Assembly: GCA_017893485.1 (NCBI GenBank)
Contig: JACEHZ010000592.1
Coordinates: forward strand, 1,364,001-1,428,000
DNA length: 64,000 nucleotides
Reading direction: 5' to 3'
Source of the DNA: Hemerocallis citrina
Lineage: Eukaryota > Streptophyta > Magnoliopsida > Asparagales > Asphodelaceae
Part shown: piece by piece, positions 50,324-63,400 of the stretch
Layout of the letters: the number at the start of each line of letters is the position of its first letter
Position numbering within the stretch: position 1 is the first letter of the stretch
Translations under genes and position numbers: made by a program
Notes under the pieces: generated by a model
Databases searched by the model: none
What the model was told of the DNA's origin: nothing
The model's input: only the letters and a program-made list of their open reading frames with translations

Positions 50324-53300
50324 TGTAACGCCCCGATTTCCATATACTGGGAATTCGAGACACGAGCCAGGACCTTTTCTTCAATTAGTCACAATATTAG
50401 TCACAATACACAGAAAAACAGGAGAATTTAAAACTTTTTATTCAACACCCAATGTATTACAAGTCTGGATGTTATACAACTACAATACATTACACTAGTG
50501 TTACAATAATGCCTTTACATTCCCAAGTATTACAACCTTCAAAAACTTACATCAGAGTACAAGGAATGAAGAACAACACTTGGTAACTCTCACTTGAGTA
50601 CTTCTCAACTAATAGACAATCCACATACATGTTACAGCGGAACTAAACATGACACTGACTCCTCGCTTTCCTTGCCTTGAGTCCTCCTGAATCTCGCACC
50701 TGTACTTCTGCGATCCAGTACCTATTGAAGTGGGGGCGTCAGTATTCACTAACGCTTTAAGGCTAATAACATAGCAGCAAATCTCCCAAAACAACATACA
50801 GAAACATGGCAATTGTGTTGGTGTAGTTCAAGTGTTCATGAGTGCTATGACTAGAATCTAACGCAATATTAACTAAAACTAGGATGCTCCTATTCTAATG
50901 TGAGCAAGTTTCCGAAGCAACATGCAGCCCATACTACATGCGCCCCATCTCAAGCCGTTTCTCCATATATAGGGATTTAAACCCGCGTTATGAATTCTAA
51001 TTGTACACAACCTGTTCCTGACAGATACAACGTGACTGATGAGGTTGCATATGTGGTCAAGTCCTACCAAGGTAGTACGCTCATGGTGTCTATATCCCAC
51101 TAATGCAGTCCGCTCGTGGTGTCTATGTTTGCCACTACTACCCGGCGTACCGGACCTCACTCAAAAACCAGACGAACCCTCGGGGTTTCCGCCAAAAGAA
51201 GGGCCCCCTGCCTTCCCATAGCCAGACCGTAGTCCATGGCCTGTTCGTATCCCCGGCATAGGACCCGACGGAGTTTCGGGATCCATCCCTAGCTTCGCCC
51301 GCCTTATCATGGCACTTCAGGAATTAACAGTGTGAGATACGCAACCCGTGCTCCCAACTCGTGAGAAGCCACCGTACGTATCCCCTTGACGTTAAGGTAC
51401 AACCCAATAATACCATCTAAGGTCTGCCCCAAGGGACAAGTTGGTCTTAAGGGGCCCCCCTACAACCGACTCCTCTCTTTCCGGCAAAAGGTTTAAGTAA
51501 ATGATCTTTATAAGTCACTACCCTAATGATGTCCCTAACTCTGAACACTCCTAGGGATGACAATATTATAAACACAACAGGCTAGGCCTTAAATTAGACT
51601 TCGCAAGACAACTCTACTAGACTGCTCAATCTAGACTTATCAGAATCCCTCAGGATTCGGTTCCTGGCCTATCGATCCAAGACCCCGGCAATGCGAACAT
51701 ACATGCATGCCACTACCCTGAACTTGGATTCCGTCTATACTCCGGTCCTCGATCAACCTACACCGGTTAAGATTCGACGGTACACAAGGAGTGACTCCTC
51801 CACAATTCCTTAAGAGTAAGAAAACATATGTCTTGATGGTTGATAGCCCCTAGGGTAATAATATCACCTTAGACGAGCACAACGAACTGTGTACTAGCTA
51901 ACAAGCTATATACGAGTAACTAACCACATATGAGCCAATAAGCTACGCATGAACCAACAACTACCTACGATCCAGGTGGGCCTCGTAGGAGATAACAACA
52001 TACATACCGGCCAAATAAGCCGTGTATGAGACCAACAGCCACGCACGGGCCGGTCGAGCCGCGTACAAGACAACAACCTACATACGAGCCAAATAAACTA
52101 CGTATGAGACCCACCGCTATATACGGGCCAATCGAGCCACGTACGAGCACAACCATATGCAAACAACCATACAGGTAATCAACCTATAAGCAACCAAATG
52201 TGCTTACTAACAACTCAATCTTCTATAATTAGAAGCAACAGAGGAATCTACTAATAGTCTATGATAGGCATTCTACCAATGAAAAGCCCGAAGGCGACAT
52301 AACAACCTTTATCAAACTAACTATTACTAGTGATCTTTCCAATCTTTATTACCCATAAGGATGAGGAATGCCCCCATGATAGGGTCTAATTCCAATTTGA
52401 ACCTTACACACTAGAATCCACGGTTTCCTTTCAAAACGAACTATAACGACATAGAACATACGTTTGCTTCAATATTCAACTAGGATGCTACACTATACCC
52501 TTCAAGCATGTATGGGCTCCTTGCTAACATTAACTACAATAAGGTAGTTATCACTACAATTACAACATGATTCCTTCCTATTACTTAACCTATAGCAATT
52601 TAGGCATGGTATACAATTGTAAGCATCAACCTACAATAACTAATCATGGTATATAACATAACCATCAACTCACAACACTCTTAAGTATGAGTACGATTTA
52701 AGCATGCACTTATAACGATCTTAAGTATGAATAGTTACTACAATCTAAACATGAAGCTTTACCACAATTTAAGCCTGAACTCCTTACAACATGTACACAA
52801 CATAAGCATGGTTCCTACAACATGGTATTTATTTCAAGAATGAATTTCCTACAACATGATACACATCATACATGGTTTAAGAGTTTCCTACCATAGTCTA
52901 GCATGGTATATATTTTTCCTACAATGAATCAAGCATGGTATGATACTTTCTTACCTTAACTACAACAAATTAGTATAGATTTGTTACCTTAAACATGAGT
53001 ATCATCTAGCATGAATATCTACTAACTACTTAAGCATGAATATCATTATCCATCAACTAAGCATGAATGTCATTGAGCATGAATATCTACTAACTACTTA
53101 AGCATGAATATCATTATCCATCAACTAAGCATGAATGTCATTGAGCATGAATATCTACTAACTGCTTAAGCATGAATATCGTTATCCATTAACTAAGTAT
53201 GAATATTTACTACTTAGAGCATGTATCTCTACTACCACCTTAAGCATGGATCTCCACTACTTTAAGCATGATTAATCATTACAACTCAAGCATGGATATA

Positions 53301-55204
53301 TAATTAGCATGAATCTTGCTACATTCCTAAGCATGGTAGGTAATTTTGACATTAATCCTATACATTCCTAAGCATGGTATTCAACTCCAATATTTATCTA
53401 CAACAAGCTAAGCATGGTAGGTAATTTTAACATTATTCCTACAACAATATAAGCATGTATATGTACTTAGCATCAATCTACAACATTCCTAAGTATGGTA
53501 GATTAATTCAATATTAATCCTACAACAATATAAGCATGTATATTTACTAGCTTAGCATGAATATCATTAAGCATGAAAATCTACTAACTTTATTTACACA
53601 TAAACATCTACTACAACCTTATATAAATATCAACTACAACTACTTTATTTAAACATAGACATCTACTACAACTACTTATTTAAAACATAACATCTACTAC
53701 AACTACTTTATTTAACACATAAACATCTACTACAACTTCATATAACATTTACTACTACTACTTTATTTAAAACATGAACATCAACTACTACTACTTTGTT
53801 TAAAACATAAACATCTACTACTACTACTTTATTTAAAACATAAGCATCTATTTCTTACTTATTACTAGTCAAACATAAAAGGGATCTTTTTAATCTTTTT
53901 ACAACTAACAACTTAGATTAGTTCTTTTTCATACTAAAATTAACATCTAAAATAGGTTCTTTTTTTACATAAGATTAATAAAGGAAAATAAGCAACATAA
54001 AACAAGTAAAGAACCCTCGACTTAGTTCAACCATTCATATGCATGTTCTTTAGTCCAAAGTCCAAGTTGTATGTTCTACAACCCAAAAATGGGTGTATTC
54101 ACAAGGTCCATATGCTTATGTATGAGTCCACATTCAAGTCCTACAACCCAAAATGGTTGTATACACAAAGTTCATATGCATATGTTCATTTTAGTCCAAT
54201 TCATAACACAAAAACAACAACTATTACTACAAGATTCAATCTTTTTGTTCTTTACTACTACCACTTATTACCTTTCTTTTTATCCATATTATGCTACAAC
54301 ATACAACAACCCATCACAAGAACAAACACCCCAAAACAAAAGAAAACAAAACAAGGAAGATAAGAAGAAGAAGTAACCAAAAACAACAAACTCAACAACA
54401 AAATAAGTGAAGAAACCCCTACCTAATATTCCTTTGATGGAAGGACTTGCTAGCTATACTTCTCCTTCCCCTAAGCTCTTAGAAACTCCTAAGAAAACCT
54501 ACAAGAAAAACTCTCAAGTTAGGAGTTCACTCTTTCTTTTCCTTTCTTTCTTTTTGTCTTTCTAAAAAATGAGACAAAGGTGGAGGGAGGGGGTATTTAT
54601 AGGTGGAGGAAAGGGTGGAGAATGCAAATTTGCACACACAAAAGTGCACAAAACTCCTTCCACTAATTGGGGCCGATTTTCACCAAGGGAGGTGGGGATG
54701 AGGTGGAGGTATGGTGTGGGTATGGTGCTAGGTGAGGTGGAGGGGTGAGGTGAGGAGAAAAGGTTTCTAGAAGAGTTTCCTTAATCTCTTCATGCATACT
54801 TAGTCTAGGTTAAACACTTATAAAACCCTAACAATCTAATAGGTTTTATCATAACAAAGACAAGTGTTTTGTCCAAAAAACACACAACACACAATTTGTA
54901 TAATGTACTAATCGACTTACTACATACATGTGTGTATATATATACGTATATCGAAAATCTTCGCATAATCCGTATAAAAATGATTTAATTTCGGAAATAA
55001 TAATAAAATAAATTTTATTATTAGTTCGGAAGGTCACGGTACCAATTTGATACAATACGGATGTATACTGACTGGTATATGGGTACAGATAATGTCTATG
55101 AACAAACCGGGTGAAAATCACCAGAATATTCCAATTCTGGAATTAAAACAAAATAATAATAAAATAATAATTTATACAAGGTAATATCCGTCCGAGATTT
55201 TATA
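50324..55204 (-). mobile_element. Solo LTR G, same family as B
   Basis: Starts TGTAACGCCCCGATTTCC and ends CGTCCGAGATTTTATA (terminal CA decayed to TA), with perfect TSD AGATC. It is 4.9 kb. The first ~400 bp and the last ~320 bp align by eye with B. Minus-strand TATAAATA at 54594-54601 gives the sense. No coding region; its middle has an 'agcatgaatatc' repeat where B has the 184-bp array. Confidence 0.83.
52560..53880. repeat. Degenerate 'aagcatgaatatc' tandem repeats in solo LTR G
   Basis: Words 'taagcatgaatatc', 'aagcatggta' and 'acatctactacaactactt' recur dozens of times. A clear tandem of about 75 bp is seen at 53030-53190. There is no reading frame of note. Confidence 0.75.
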
Positions 55205-55430
55205 AGATCAAACGACTCAGATTGAGCCACATCCCTCGGAATTAAATTCCGAGCAAACGTGGCTCCGAGCGCTAAAATGGGGAAAAACGTCACCTCAAGA
55301 TTCGCGCTTGAACAAGATCCAACGGCTCAGATTGAGCCTCGTCCCTCGGAACCAAATTTCGAGCAAACGTGGCTCCAAGCGTGAAAGAGGGGGAATCGTC
55401 CCCCTCCCGATGAGCACTCACGGTCAAAGC
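55205..55430. repeat. ~110-bp tandem array of H, right part
   Basis: Two further units of the array at 49195-50323, resuming with the duplicated AGATC after G. Confidence 0.85.
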
Positions 55431-55946
55431 GTCCAGATTAAGCCACGTCATCAAGCGGCAGATCAACCGTCTGATCGTTCAGAAAATCACGCCAATGACG
55501 TGATCGACGCTCTAGATTGCACCACGTCGGTATTTAATTGATTAATTCTTTTATTTTTATTATTAAATGGAATTAATTATTTAAAAGTTGCGAAAAATAA
55601 TTAAAAATTCAATAAAATTAATTAAAATTTCTTTAAAATAATTATAAATTCGGGAAAAATATTTTTGAGCTCCCAGAAAAATAATTATTAACTAGAATGA
55701 TTAATTAATACTTTTTGAAAATAGATTGTTATTTCGCAAAATTGAATAAATGATTCGAAAAATAATTTAAAAATTAGAAAAATCAGCGGAAATCCAGAAG
55801 ATCCACCAACACGTTTGAATACAAGGCAGACTCAATTAAACGCTGTTAAGCCCCGCGAGTGATTCTGAAGCTCCTAAAGAACTCCGATAAAATCCCGTAT
55901 GCCATTGAAATCAGAAAACTACTCCCCAAAGGCTGTTAAACTCAGT
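55431..55946. other. AT-rich region before the polypurine tract of H
   Basis: No gene. Three ACGT-core words (GCCACGTCATC, AATGACGTGATC, ACCACGTCGG) lie at 55443-55530, upstream of the antisense promoter in its own direction. The rest is AT-rich. Confidence 0.5.
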
Positions 55947-55966
55947 CTTCGGGAGTGGGGGGCTCG
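55947..55966 (+). other. Polypurine tract of H
   Basis: CTTCGGGAGTGGGGGGCTCG just before TGATATGG of the 3' LTR; identical to that of D. Confidence 0.8.
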
Positions 55967-56548
55967 TGATATGGCTAAAAATAGGATTAAATCGAGTTCG
56001 TTCAAATCGAACACGAATCTTAAAGCTCTAGGGGTAAAACGGTAATTTTACCTACAAACGGGTCCGAATTGGGAACTGGGTTTTTTCCAAACCCAATAAC
56101 CCAAAAACGGGTCTGTCTTACTGGGTCAGGGTGACAACCCACTACAAACCAGTCCAAGTTATTTAAAGAGTAATTCAAATTCGTGATTATCTCTAAGAGA
56201 CGGTTTAAACCACCTCTCTTATCATGAAACGAGTTTAAACTCTAAATTTTATCCTAAAACACAGGGACTGTCTCTTAAGGCGACTATAAATACCCCTCTC
56301 CCCCCACCATAACAAGGTAATCAATATTTTTCCACATAAACGCTCTTTCATAATCTTCTTAATTACTGACTTAAGCGTCGAAGGGTTCGTCGCTGGGATC
56401 CATCCCGATGTATCGAACTTTTTGCAGGTCAACGGCAACGGCAAGAAACCAGTCAAACGCCGGTGAAAGTCAACAGATTTGCCTTTATTGTTTCCAAAAG
56501 AATCTACAAATTCATCTATTTGCTCCTACACCAAAATCTGCAGCAACA
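55967..56548 (+). repeat. 3' LTR of element H
   Basis: 582 bp. It lacks the short block near 11112-11140 of the 5' LTR. TSD GGTAC follows. Confidence 0.85.
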
Positions 56549-56899
56549 GGTACCTATAAAACTTGGAAAGAAATTCAAAACTCTCTACATCACTAAATAC
56601 CGTATAAACTCCCCATGGCAGAAGGATTGCTCCATCTCATGACCGCCTTGGATACTTTAATCATATTAATTCACAACTTTCTATCTGTGAGGTGGTCTTC
56701 AAAGATGAAGATCAAGAGAGGCTGTTGGTGGTGGAGATGAAGACAGCGGCTTTGTGTCTTTTTAAGATCACAACTGCTCTCTGGTCGCCGGGATATGGTA
56801 GTTAATTTAAAAGTCTCAAGAGTTTAGGCTAGTTTTATTCTATTTAGCCATTAATTCTTGAACCAGCTGTGCAGGAAGAGATACAGGAAATTATTGATT
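56549..56899. other. No recognisable gene
   Basis: Between H and the hAT remnant. A short plus-strand frame starts MAEGLLHLMTALDTL near 56615 but shifts soon after. No family assigned. Confidence 0.35.
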
Positions 56900-57805
56900 A
56901 AGTACACAGCTGTAGAATGTGTCTTTTCAGGTCGACTTAAATCTCCTGCATATCCTCACAGAAATCACCGTCCCTCTTCTGATATAATCTTAGGCTGTCA
57001 AGTTAGGCTCCAAGGTCTGTATGCAATCAAGCAAACTTTCTTGAAACCATACTTTCCTTAGAATAACTCGGAACTGCAATAAATGGATGGGTTAAGATAG
57101 CGAGTAGCAGACAGAGGGTTGTGGCCTGTGGACTCTTCTACAGTTAAGAATTTCCCATATCTCAAATATTCAAACTCATTGTTATTAAATGTAAAGCTTA
57201 TGGTATTCCATGCAATCTCATATGCATCATACATGAACGTTGAGGACCTATCTTCATTATCCACTAAGTGTAGAACTGTAACTATCAGTTCTGATGCTTG
57301 AATAACTCCTGTATTCAGTGACCAAAACTTGGGATTTAGAACAATTTTAGCAACATCTTCATCTCTTTGTTTAGAGAGTTGATTGCTTCCATAGAATGCA
57401 TGAGAACATCTGATAAAGGGAGTCTTTTAGAGATATCATGTTTTGTAGTGTTAAAAATTGTCACAAACTTAGACAGAGTGCTGGAAGAGAATAAGATATT
57501 ATCTCTACACTCAGAGTTCTTCATCAAATTCTCAGAAACCATGTACAATCTGACAGATTCTTTTCGCCATTGGGAGAACCTTGCTCCTTCACTTAGCTAT
57601 TTCACTTGTCTTTGAGCATTAAATCAATGCTGTGGTTTACCGGAAAAAAGGTTATATACTTATTCATTGACTCCTTCCCTACTACTTTATACGAACAGGT
57701 AGTATCTGTGAAAAAATTTGCACTATTAAAGGGGACCAACCTCTTGAACGACATTATCAAACAGAATCGAAACACCTTCATCACAGTTATTGATATCTGA
57801 TACAT
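56900..57805 (-). pseudogene. hAT-type (DUF659) transposase remnant
   Basis: Minus-strand pieces in order match the DUF659/hAT transposase pattern. FFTDTTCSYKVVGKESMNKY with NHSIDLMLKDK fits the 'TDNAAN...AHCIDLMLED' block. Next come KIVLNPKFW and ELIVTVLHLVDNEDRSS with FMYDAYEIAWNTI, like 'EPLVKVLRLVDGDxKPAMGYIYEAMDRAKEAI'. NPLSATRYLNPSIYCSS fits 'HPLHAAAYFLNP'. A last piece reads ESLLDCIQTLEPNL. Frames change between blocks and stops occur. The N-terminal zinc finger and the C-terminal dimerisation region are not seen. A LINE start lies just to the right and may have cut the upstream part. Confidence 0.72.
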
Positions 57806-57839
57806 CTATAAATTTGAGAAGCATTTTTCTTTTCGGGCA

Positions 57840-60473
57840 ATGAATGAAGAAAGCAATGAGAGCAAGTCAATGAGCTTTTCGGTTATGTCTTCATCTTCAG
57901 CTTCGTCTTCGTCTTCCTCTTCCTCTCTCCTTCCCTCCTCGGTTCTTGAACTTTCTCCTCATGCTCAACATCTTCTGAGTTCCTCTCCGCATGCTTCTTG
58001 GGAATAGAACCCAAGATGCAATCGTTTCGATTCGTTGGGTTCAGGTTATGATTTCCTGGGGGAACAGAACCCCAGGTTTGGGAGGAGTTTCGAGGCGCTT
58101 TGCGCCAAAAGTTCTGACAATAACGCCTCGTTTCTTGAGACTTCGATTCGTAAAAGTTGGGTGGAGGTTTTCAAAAAGGACCTCGATCTTAATTCTTTTA
58201 CGTCTGATATATCCCAAGAATTCGTCCTCTCTCAAGTTTAAGAGCTCTTCCAGGGTTTCAAGAACTCTTTCATCTGCCTCTTCTTCTACCTCATCTCCTT
58301 CTTTCCAGTGCTTCAAGTGTCTAGAAAGAGGCCATTTTAAGAGAGTGTCACAACATGATCATCTGTCATGCTTGTGGGGGGAAAGGACATCACCGGAATA
58401 TATGTCCTTCCCAAAAATTTGGTGGTGGTAGAGGAAGAGTTGGAGGTGGTAGATCTGGTTTTTCTGGTGGTCGTTTCAACCATGGTGGTGGTAGACTGAA
58501 CCGGGAGGGGGTAATGTCCAGAACCTCTCTTCTGGTTCTGAGTCTTCTACTGTTAATATTCTGGATCAGAAGGTGGCGGAGATGACGTCCATTGTTGCTA
58601 GGGCTTGGGATAATAGGCAGTTGGAATCAGGTAGTCTCTTGGGACCTCCTCCTTCTACTCCTTCTATCTCTGGGTCCCTTCCTGTTTCTGGTATTTTTCC
58701 TCCTCTGTCTGGAGTGTCTCCTTTTGTGTCTGGGGTTTCTCATCTTTCTCACTCTGATCTTGTTAGTGATTCTAAGGTCGAAGTCTTTTGTGAGTTTTCT
58801 CAAGAAATGAAAGATAGATGTCTCCTATTGAACACTGAGGGGGTGATTTTAGTTAAGTCTGGTTCTATTACTACCCCGGATCTTGTAACTTTCTTGATGC
58901 TCATTTTCAAATTCCTGGTTGGGATTGGGGGTCTGTGGATGCTCCCTAATGGGGATTTCATTTGTAAGTGCCCTAATATCAAATGTTTAGAAAATCTGAA
59001 AGGGCAAGAGCTTCAGTTTGGGAGGGCTTCTTTCTCTGTGAAAAATTGGCCCCAGTTTGGTATTTCTAAACGGTCTCTTGGGCTTGTGAAGACCATAGCC
59101 ATTTTATCTGGCATTCCTCCTTATTGTGAGTCTTTCTCTTCGTTCAGCCATGTTTCTAGGTGCATAGGCAATTTCGTGGGTTTTCTGCTAAAAACCGTCT
59201 GAGCAATGGTCATTTGGAAGTTATCGCTGATTTCCTCTAATGTCCCTCATCTCCTTTAATTTTTGATTACATTTTGTGGGTGGGTACCCGTGCCTTTAAG
59301 ATTGTGGTCACGTATCCTGATATCCCTTCTCAAAATTTGAATCCCTCTTCTTCAGTTCTTCCTGTTCAAGCTAATGTTGTCAATGATAACTGGGATTCTT
59401 AGGTTGCTCCTAAATCTCAAGGTTTTTCTTCTTCCCAACTTCCCTCGAGGCCTACCAAGTCTGAGAATTATCAGGGAGGCAAGGGTAAAATGGTTGCTTC
59501 TACCCGGATAAAGAAAAATTCTCCTAAAGAAGGGGAGATATTTGAAAGTTCCGGTACCTTTGTCTCTGTCAACCCTGATTTAGACCATGTTTGTGAGTCC
59601 AGTTTATCTCTTCTTTCTTCTGTGTCTGTTCCCCTCTCCTCTCCTGAGAAGATTTCTTTGGCTGGTAAGGAAATGGTTGTTTTCTCTGAGAATCGTTCTG
59701 ATATGTTGTCCAAAGAGTCTCATCTTCGTTCCCTTTTGTGTCTGAAAAAGAATCTTCCTATGGGTGGGGTTTGGAAAGATCTTTTTCTCTTTCTAGTGTT
59801 TGGCAAATTTCCCTCCTACTCTGTTGATAGTCTCTTTCATAACAACCTTTTCTGTCCTTTCTCTCACCTTCCTATGATCAGGATGGATGGTTTTTCTGGG
59901 TCTGGTTTTAATGTTTTGGTTGATTTCTCTAATGTTATGTCTTTTGATCATGTTTCTGGTTCGAAGGAGGTTCTTCTTCCTCATAATTCTATTGGTAAAT
60001 CTTTAGATTCTGATGATCCCTGGCCTGACATCTTAGAGGATGCTCCTACCCCTTTAGCTATCTGCTACCCTAATTCTTTTGCTACTCCTTCAGCTAGTAC
60101 TGATTTCACTATCCTTTAGAAGTGTATTGGTCCTAGTTCTTCAGTTCAAAGAAAAAGAAAGAGCTCTACTAAGTCTATTGGCCCTCTCAGAAGGAGCATT
60201 AGAGTTGCGCAGCGACCAGATGCAGACCAACCAATCTTGGAAAAGGCTGCTCTCATTGCTCAAATCAGAAATTTGGAGATTCCTGCTCCTGTGATCTCCC
60301 CTCCTGAGAATGGTACCTGTCTTGGCTCTATTTTCAGATGTCATTTTGATTCCTTCTCTTCTAATTATTTAGCTAATTTTGCTTCATGTTCTGGTTTGGT
60401 TAATATTTCTCATGATGATTTTAATAGAATTAAGGACCTTGAATTGGTCAGAGGAGATGTTAAGTTGATTTAA
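57840..60473 (+). pseudogene. LINE ORF1: CCHC nucleic-acid-binding protein
   Basis: Starts MNEESNESKSMSFSVMSSSS with a serine run, then an in-frame TAG near 58006. A perfect C-x2-C-x4-H-x4-C knuckle (CHACGGKGHHRNIC) is at 58364-58405, preceded by a degraded one (CFKCLERGHFKR). A Gly/Arg-rich stretch follows. Later parts read SFSVKNWPQFGISKRSLG and end RIKDLELVRGDVKLI at TAA 60471-60473. ORF1 proteins of plant L1 elements bind the element RNA. Several frame changes occur (near 58250, 58560, 59200 and 60120). Confidence 0.75.
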
Positions 60474-63400
60474 TGATTATTACATCCTGGAATATTAGAG
60501 GTTTAGGTAGTGAGGATAAAAAAGATTAGCGGTCTTTGATTTTATTAACTTTTCCCATTGTGATATTATTGCTATTCAGGAATCTAAGATTCCTTCTCCC
60601 TCCCCTGCTCTTTTTAGATCTTTAGGTGGTTCTATTATTTCGGAATAAATTTCTTTAAACTCTTTGGGTGCTTCTGGTGGTATGCTTATTGGTTTTAACG
60701 ACCATATGTTCAAGTGTACTAATGTTTTTAGAAAGAAGTTTTTTCTGGCTGTGGAATTGGATTGTTTATCCTTTAATTGTTCTCTTCTGTTTATCTCTGT
60801 GTATGGTCCTTCTGTACATTCTCTTAAAGAGGAGTTTTTGGAATGAATTTTTACAATTGCATTCTTTCATTAATGGTTGGGTTATTTTTGGAGGTGATTT
60901 TAATGCTGTTCGTTTTTATTCTTAGAGAAATGGCTTTTCTTACAACAGACTGGATTCTGAAAATTTCAATAATGTTATTAATAATCTTAATCTTATTGAC
61001 TACCCTATTTTAGGGCATCAATTACTTGGTCTCATAAGAGACGGATCCCTAGTTTTGCTAAACTTGATAGATTCCTTGTTTCTAATGACTGGAATTCTGC
61101 TTTTCCTCTTTCTTATGTTCAAGCTGCTTCTAATATTATTTCTGATCATGTTCCCCTTATTCTTTTTTCTACTTCTCCTTCTCCTAACATTCATATTTTT
61201 AAATTTGAAAAATTCTGGCTTGAAGACCCTCCCTTTCTTTTTATGATCATTAATTTCATTCATTCTGTTAATAGTTTTCCCCAAGCTGGTCTCAGAAGAC
61301 TGCTTGCTAAGATTAAATGTATCAAAATTGGTTGTAAGCTTTGGTCCAAAGCTAGATTTGGCCCTATGAGAGATAGAAAAGTTTTTTTGGAGAATGAAAT
61401 TGACTCTCTTAATATTCTTGAGGAACAGAATCCTCTGTCTATTCAGGACAGATGTTTAAGATCTGATTTGCAGGAAAAATATCTTCACCTTCTGGAAATG
61501 GAAAAAAATAAAATGGTATCAAAGAGCTAAGGTTAAATGGCTTACTTTGGGGGATGGTAACACTTGATTTTTCCATAATTTTGCTTCAGACAGGAAAAGA
61601 TTAAATCAGATTCTTTCTCTTCAATCTGATAGGGGAGAGATTTCTGATGCTAAACTCATTCATCATGAGTTTTTTCATTATTATAAGAATCTTATGGGTG
61701 ACCCTGTGGATACTTTCTTAGAGATTATCTGGAATATGTTATATCCTCCTTCTAATAATTTCAATTTGGAGGGTTTAGAGGCCCCTTTCTCTGAAGAAGA
61801 AATCTTTCAGGCTATCTGTGATCTTCCTCTGTATGCTACACCTGGTCCTGATGGTATTCCTACTTTCTTTTATAAATTCTTTTGGAATGATCTCAAATAT
61901 GATATTATGGGAGTTTTTCATGAGCTTTTTGATAATTCTCTTGACTTCTCTAGATTCAAATATGCTCAAATTATTCTTATCCCTAAATTTCCTGGTGCTA
62001 ATAGAGTTACTCATTTTAGACCTATTAGTCTTCTAAATGTTATTTTAAAAATTATTATGAAAGTTTTAGCCAATAGATTGGCTAATGTGATTGGTAATCT
62101 TGTGGACTCTACTCAATCTCGTTTTATTAAAAACAGATTTATTTTAGACAGTGTGGCTGTTGTTCAAGAAATTGTGCATTCTATTCATAAAGATCATTCT
62201 GAAGGTATTTTACTTAAACTTGATCTTGAGAAAGCTTATGACAGAGTTAATTGGGATTTTTTAAAACTTGTCTTGACTGCTAGAGGTCTTGGTTCTAAAT
62301 GGATAGACTGGATTTTTAAAAGCCTCTACTCAGGCACTTCTTCTATTATTATTAATAACTCTAAAGGTAACAAGTTTCTTTGTAAAAGGGGTCTTAGACA
62401 GGGTGACCCTATTTCTCCTCTTCTCTTTGTTCTTGTGGCTGATGTTTTCAACTGTATGCTTTCTAATGCTTGGGATAATGGTTTTATTCAAGGTGTAGGA
62501 GGTTTTCCCTCCTTCAAGGGTGTTCTTAACTTACAATATGCTGATGACACTATTCTCTTTTCTTCTTGTAATGGCTTAATGCTTAGAAAACTTAAATTTC
62601 TTCTCTACTGCTTTGAAAGTATTTCTGGTATGAAAATTAATTTTTCCAAGTCTTCTTGCCTTTGGATTGGTGGGGATTCTAATAGACAAGAAGAGATTTC
62701 TGCTTTTTTAAATTGTCCAAAGGGTACTTTTCCTTTGGTTTATTTGGGTATTCCTTTGAGAATTGGTAAACTCCATAAATCTGACTGGTTTCCTGTTATT
62801 GATAAAATTGAGAATAGACTCAATAGTTGGTCTGGTAGATCTATCTTTAGAGCTGGTAGATTAGTTCTTATTAACTCTATTTTATCCAGCATTCCTCTAA
62901 ATCTCATGTCCTTTTTTTATTTACTTGCTTGGGTGATTAGAAAGATTGATAATCTTAGGAGGAAATTCTGTTGGGTTGGCTCCTCTACTTCTTCTGATCA
63001 AGGTAAATGTCTCATGAATTGGACTAGGGTGTGTAAAAGTAAATCTGAGGGTAGCTTAGGTGTTATTAACCTTCATCATCAAAATTTAGCTCTTCTTGGT
63101 AAATGGCTTTGGTCTTGTCTGAATTCTGAGGACAACGTTTGGATTAGACTTATTAGAAATAAGTATTTTCGTAGAAGAAACTTTAATGACTTTCCAGATA
63201 TCCCTCCTTCTGTTGGTTCTTCCTTTTGGAAAGGGATTTGGAGAGCTGCTCCTCCTTTTAAATGTAGCCTCCAAAATATTTGTGGTGATAGGAGGAATGT
63301 CCGCTTTTGGACTGATATTTGGATTGGTAATTGCAGTTTATCCACATCATTTCCTGATCTGTATAAAATTACAAGTTCTCCTAATAGATATGGTAATGTT

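Larger units (their letters stand above)
10814..56548 (+). mobile_element. Element H: old Ty3/gypsy Tat-clade retrotransposon, opened by three insertions
   Basis: Two related LTRs (10814-11423, 55967-56548) both start TGATATGGCTAAAAATA and end CAGCAACA, and are flanked by GATAC / GGTAC (one mismatch). They differ at roughly 50-60 sites by eye. After removing the inserts (B, E, G) the element is about 13.2 kb. Order: 5' LTR, primer site, gag, protease, RT, RNase H, integrase, tandem repeats, two antisense genes, a second tandem array, polypurine tract, 3' LTR. This order and the antisense genes fit Tat-clade elements with an additional ORF. gag-pol has many stops and frameshifts, so it is dead. 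It is the closest relative in the window of the intact element D. Confidence 0.85.

Noticed and set aside
57367..57800. Plus-strand frames such as MFRELIASIECMRTS and MSLSIKSMLWFTG
   Set aside because: They are the opposite strand of the hAT transposase blocks, which match the family in order.
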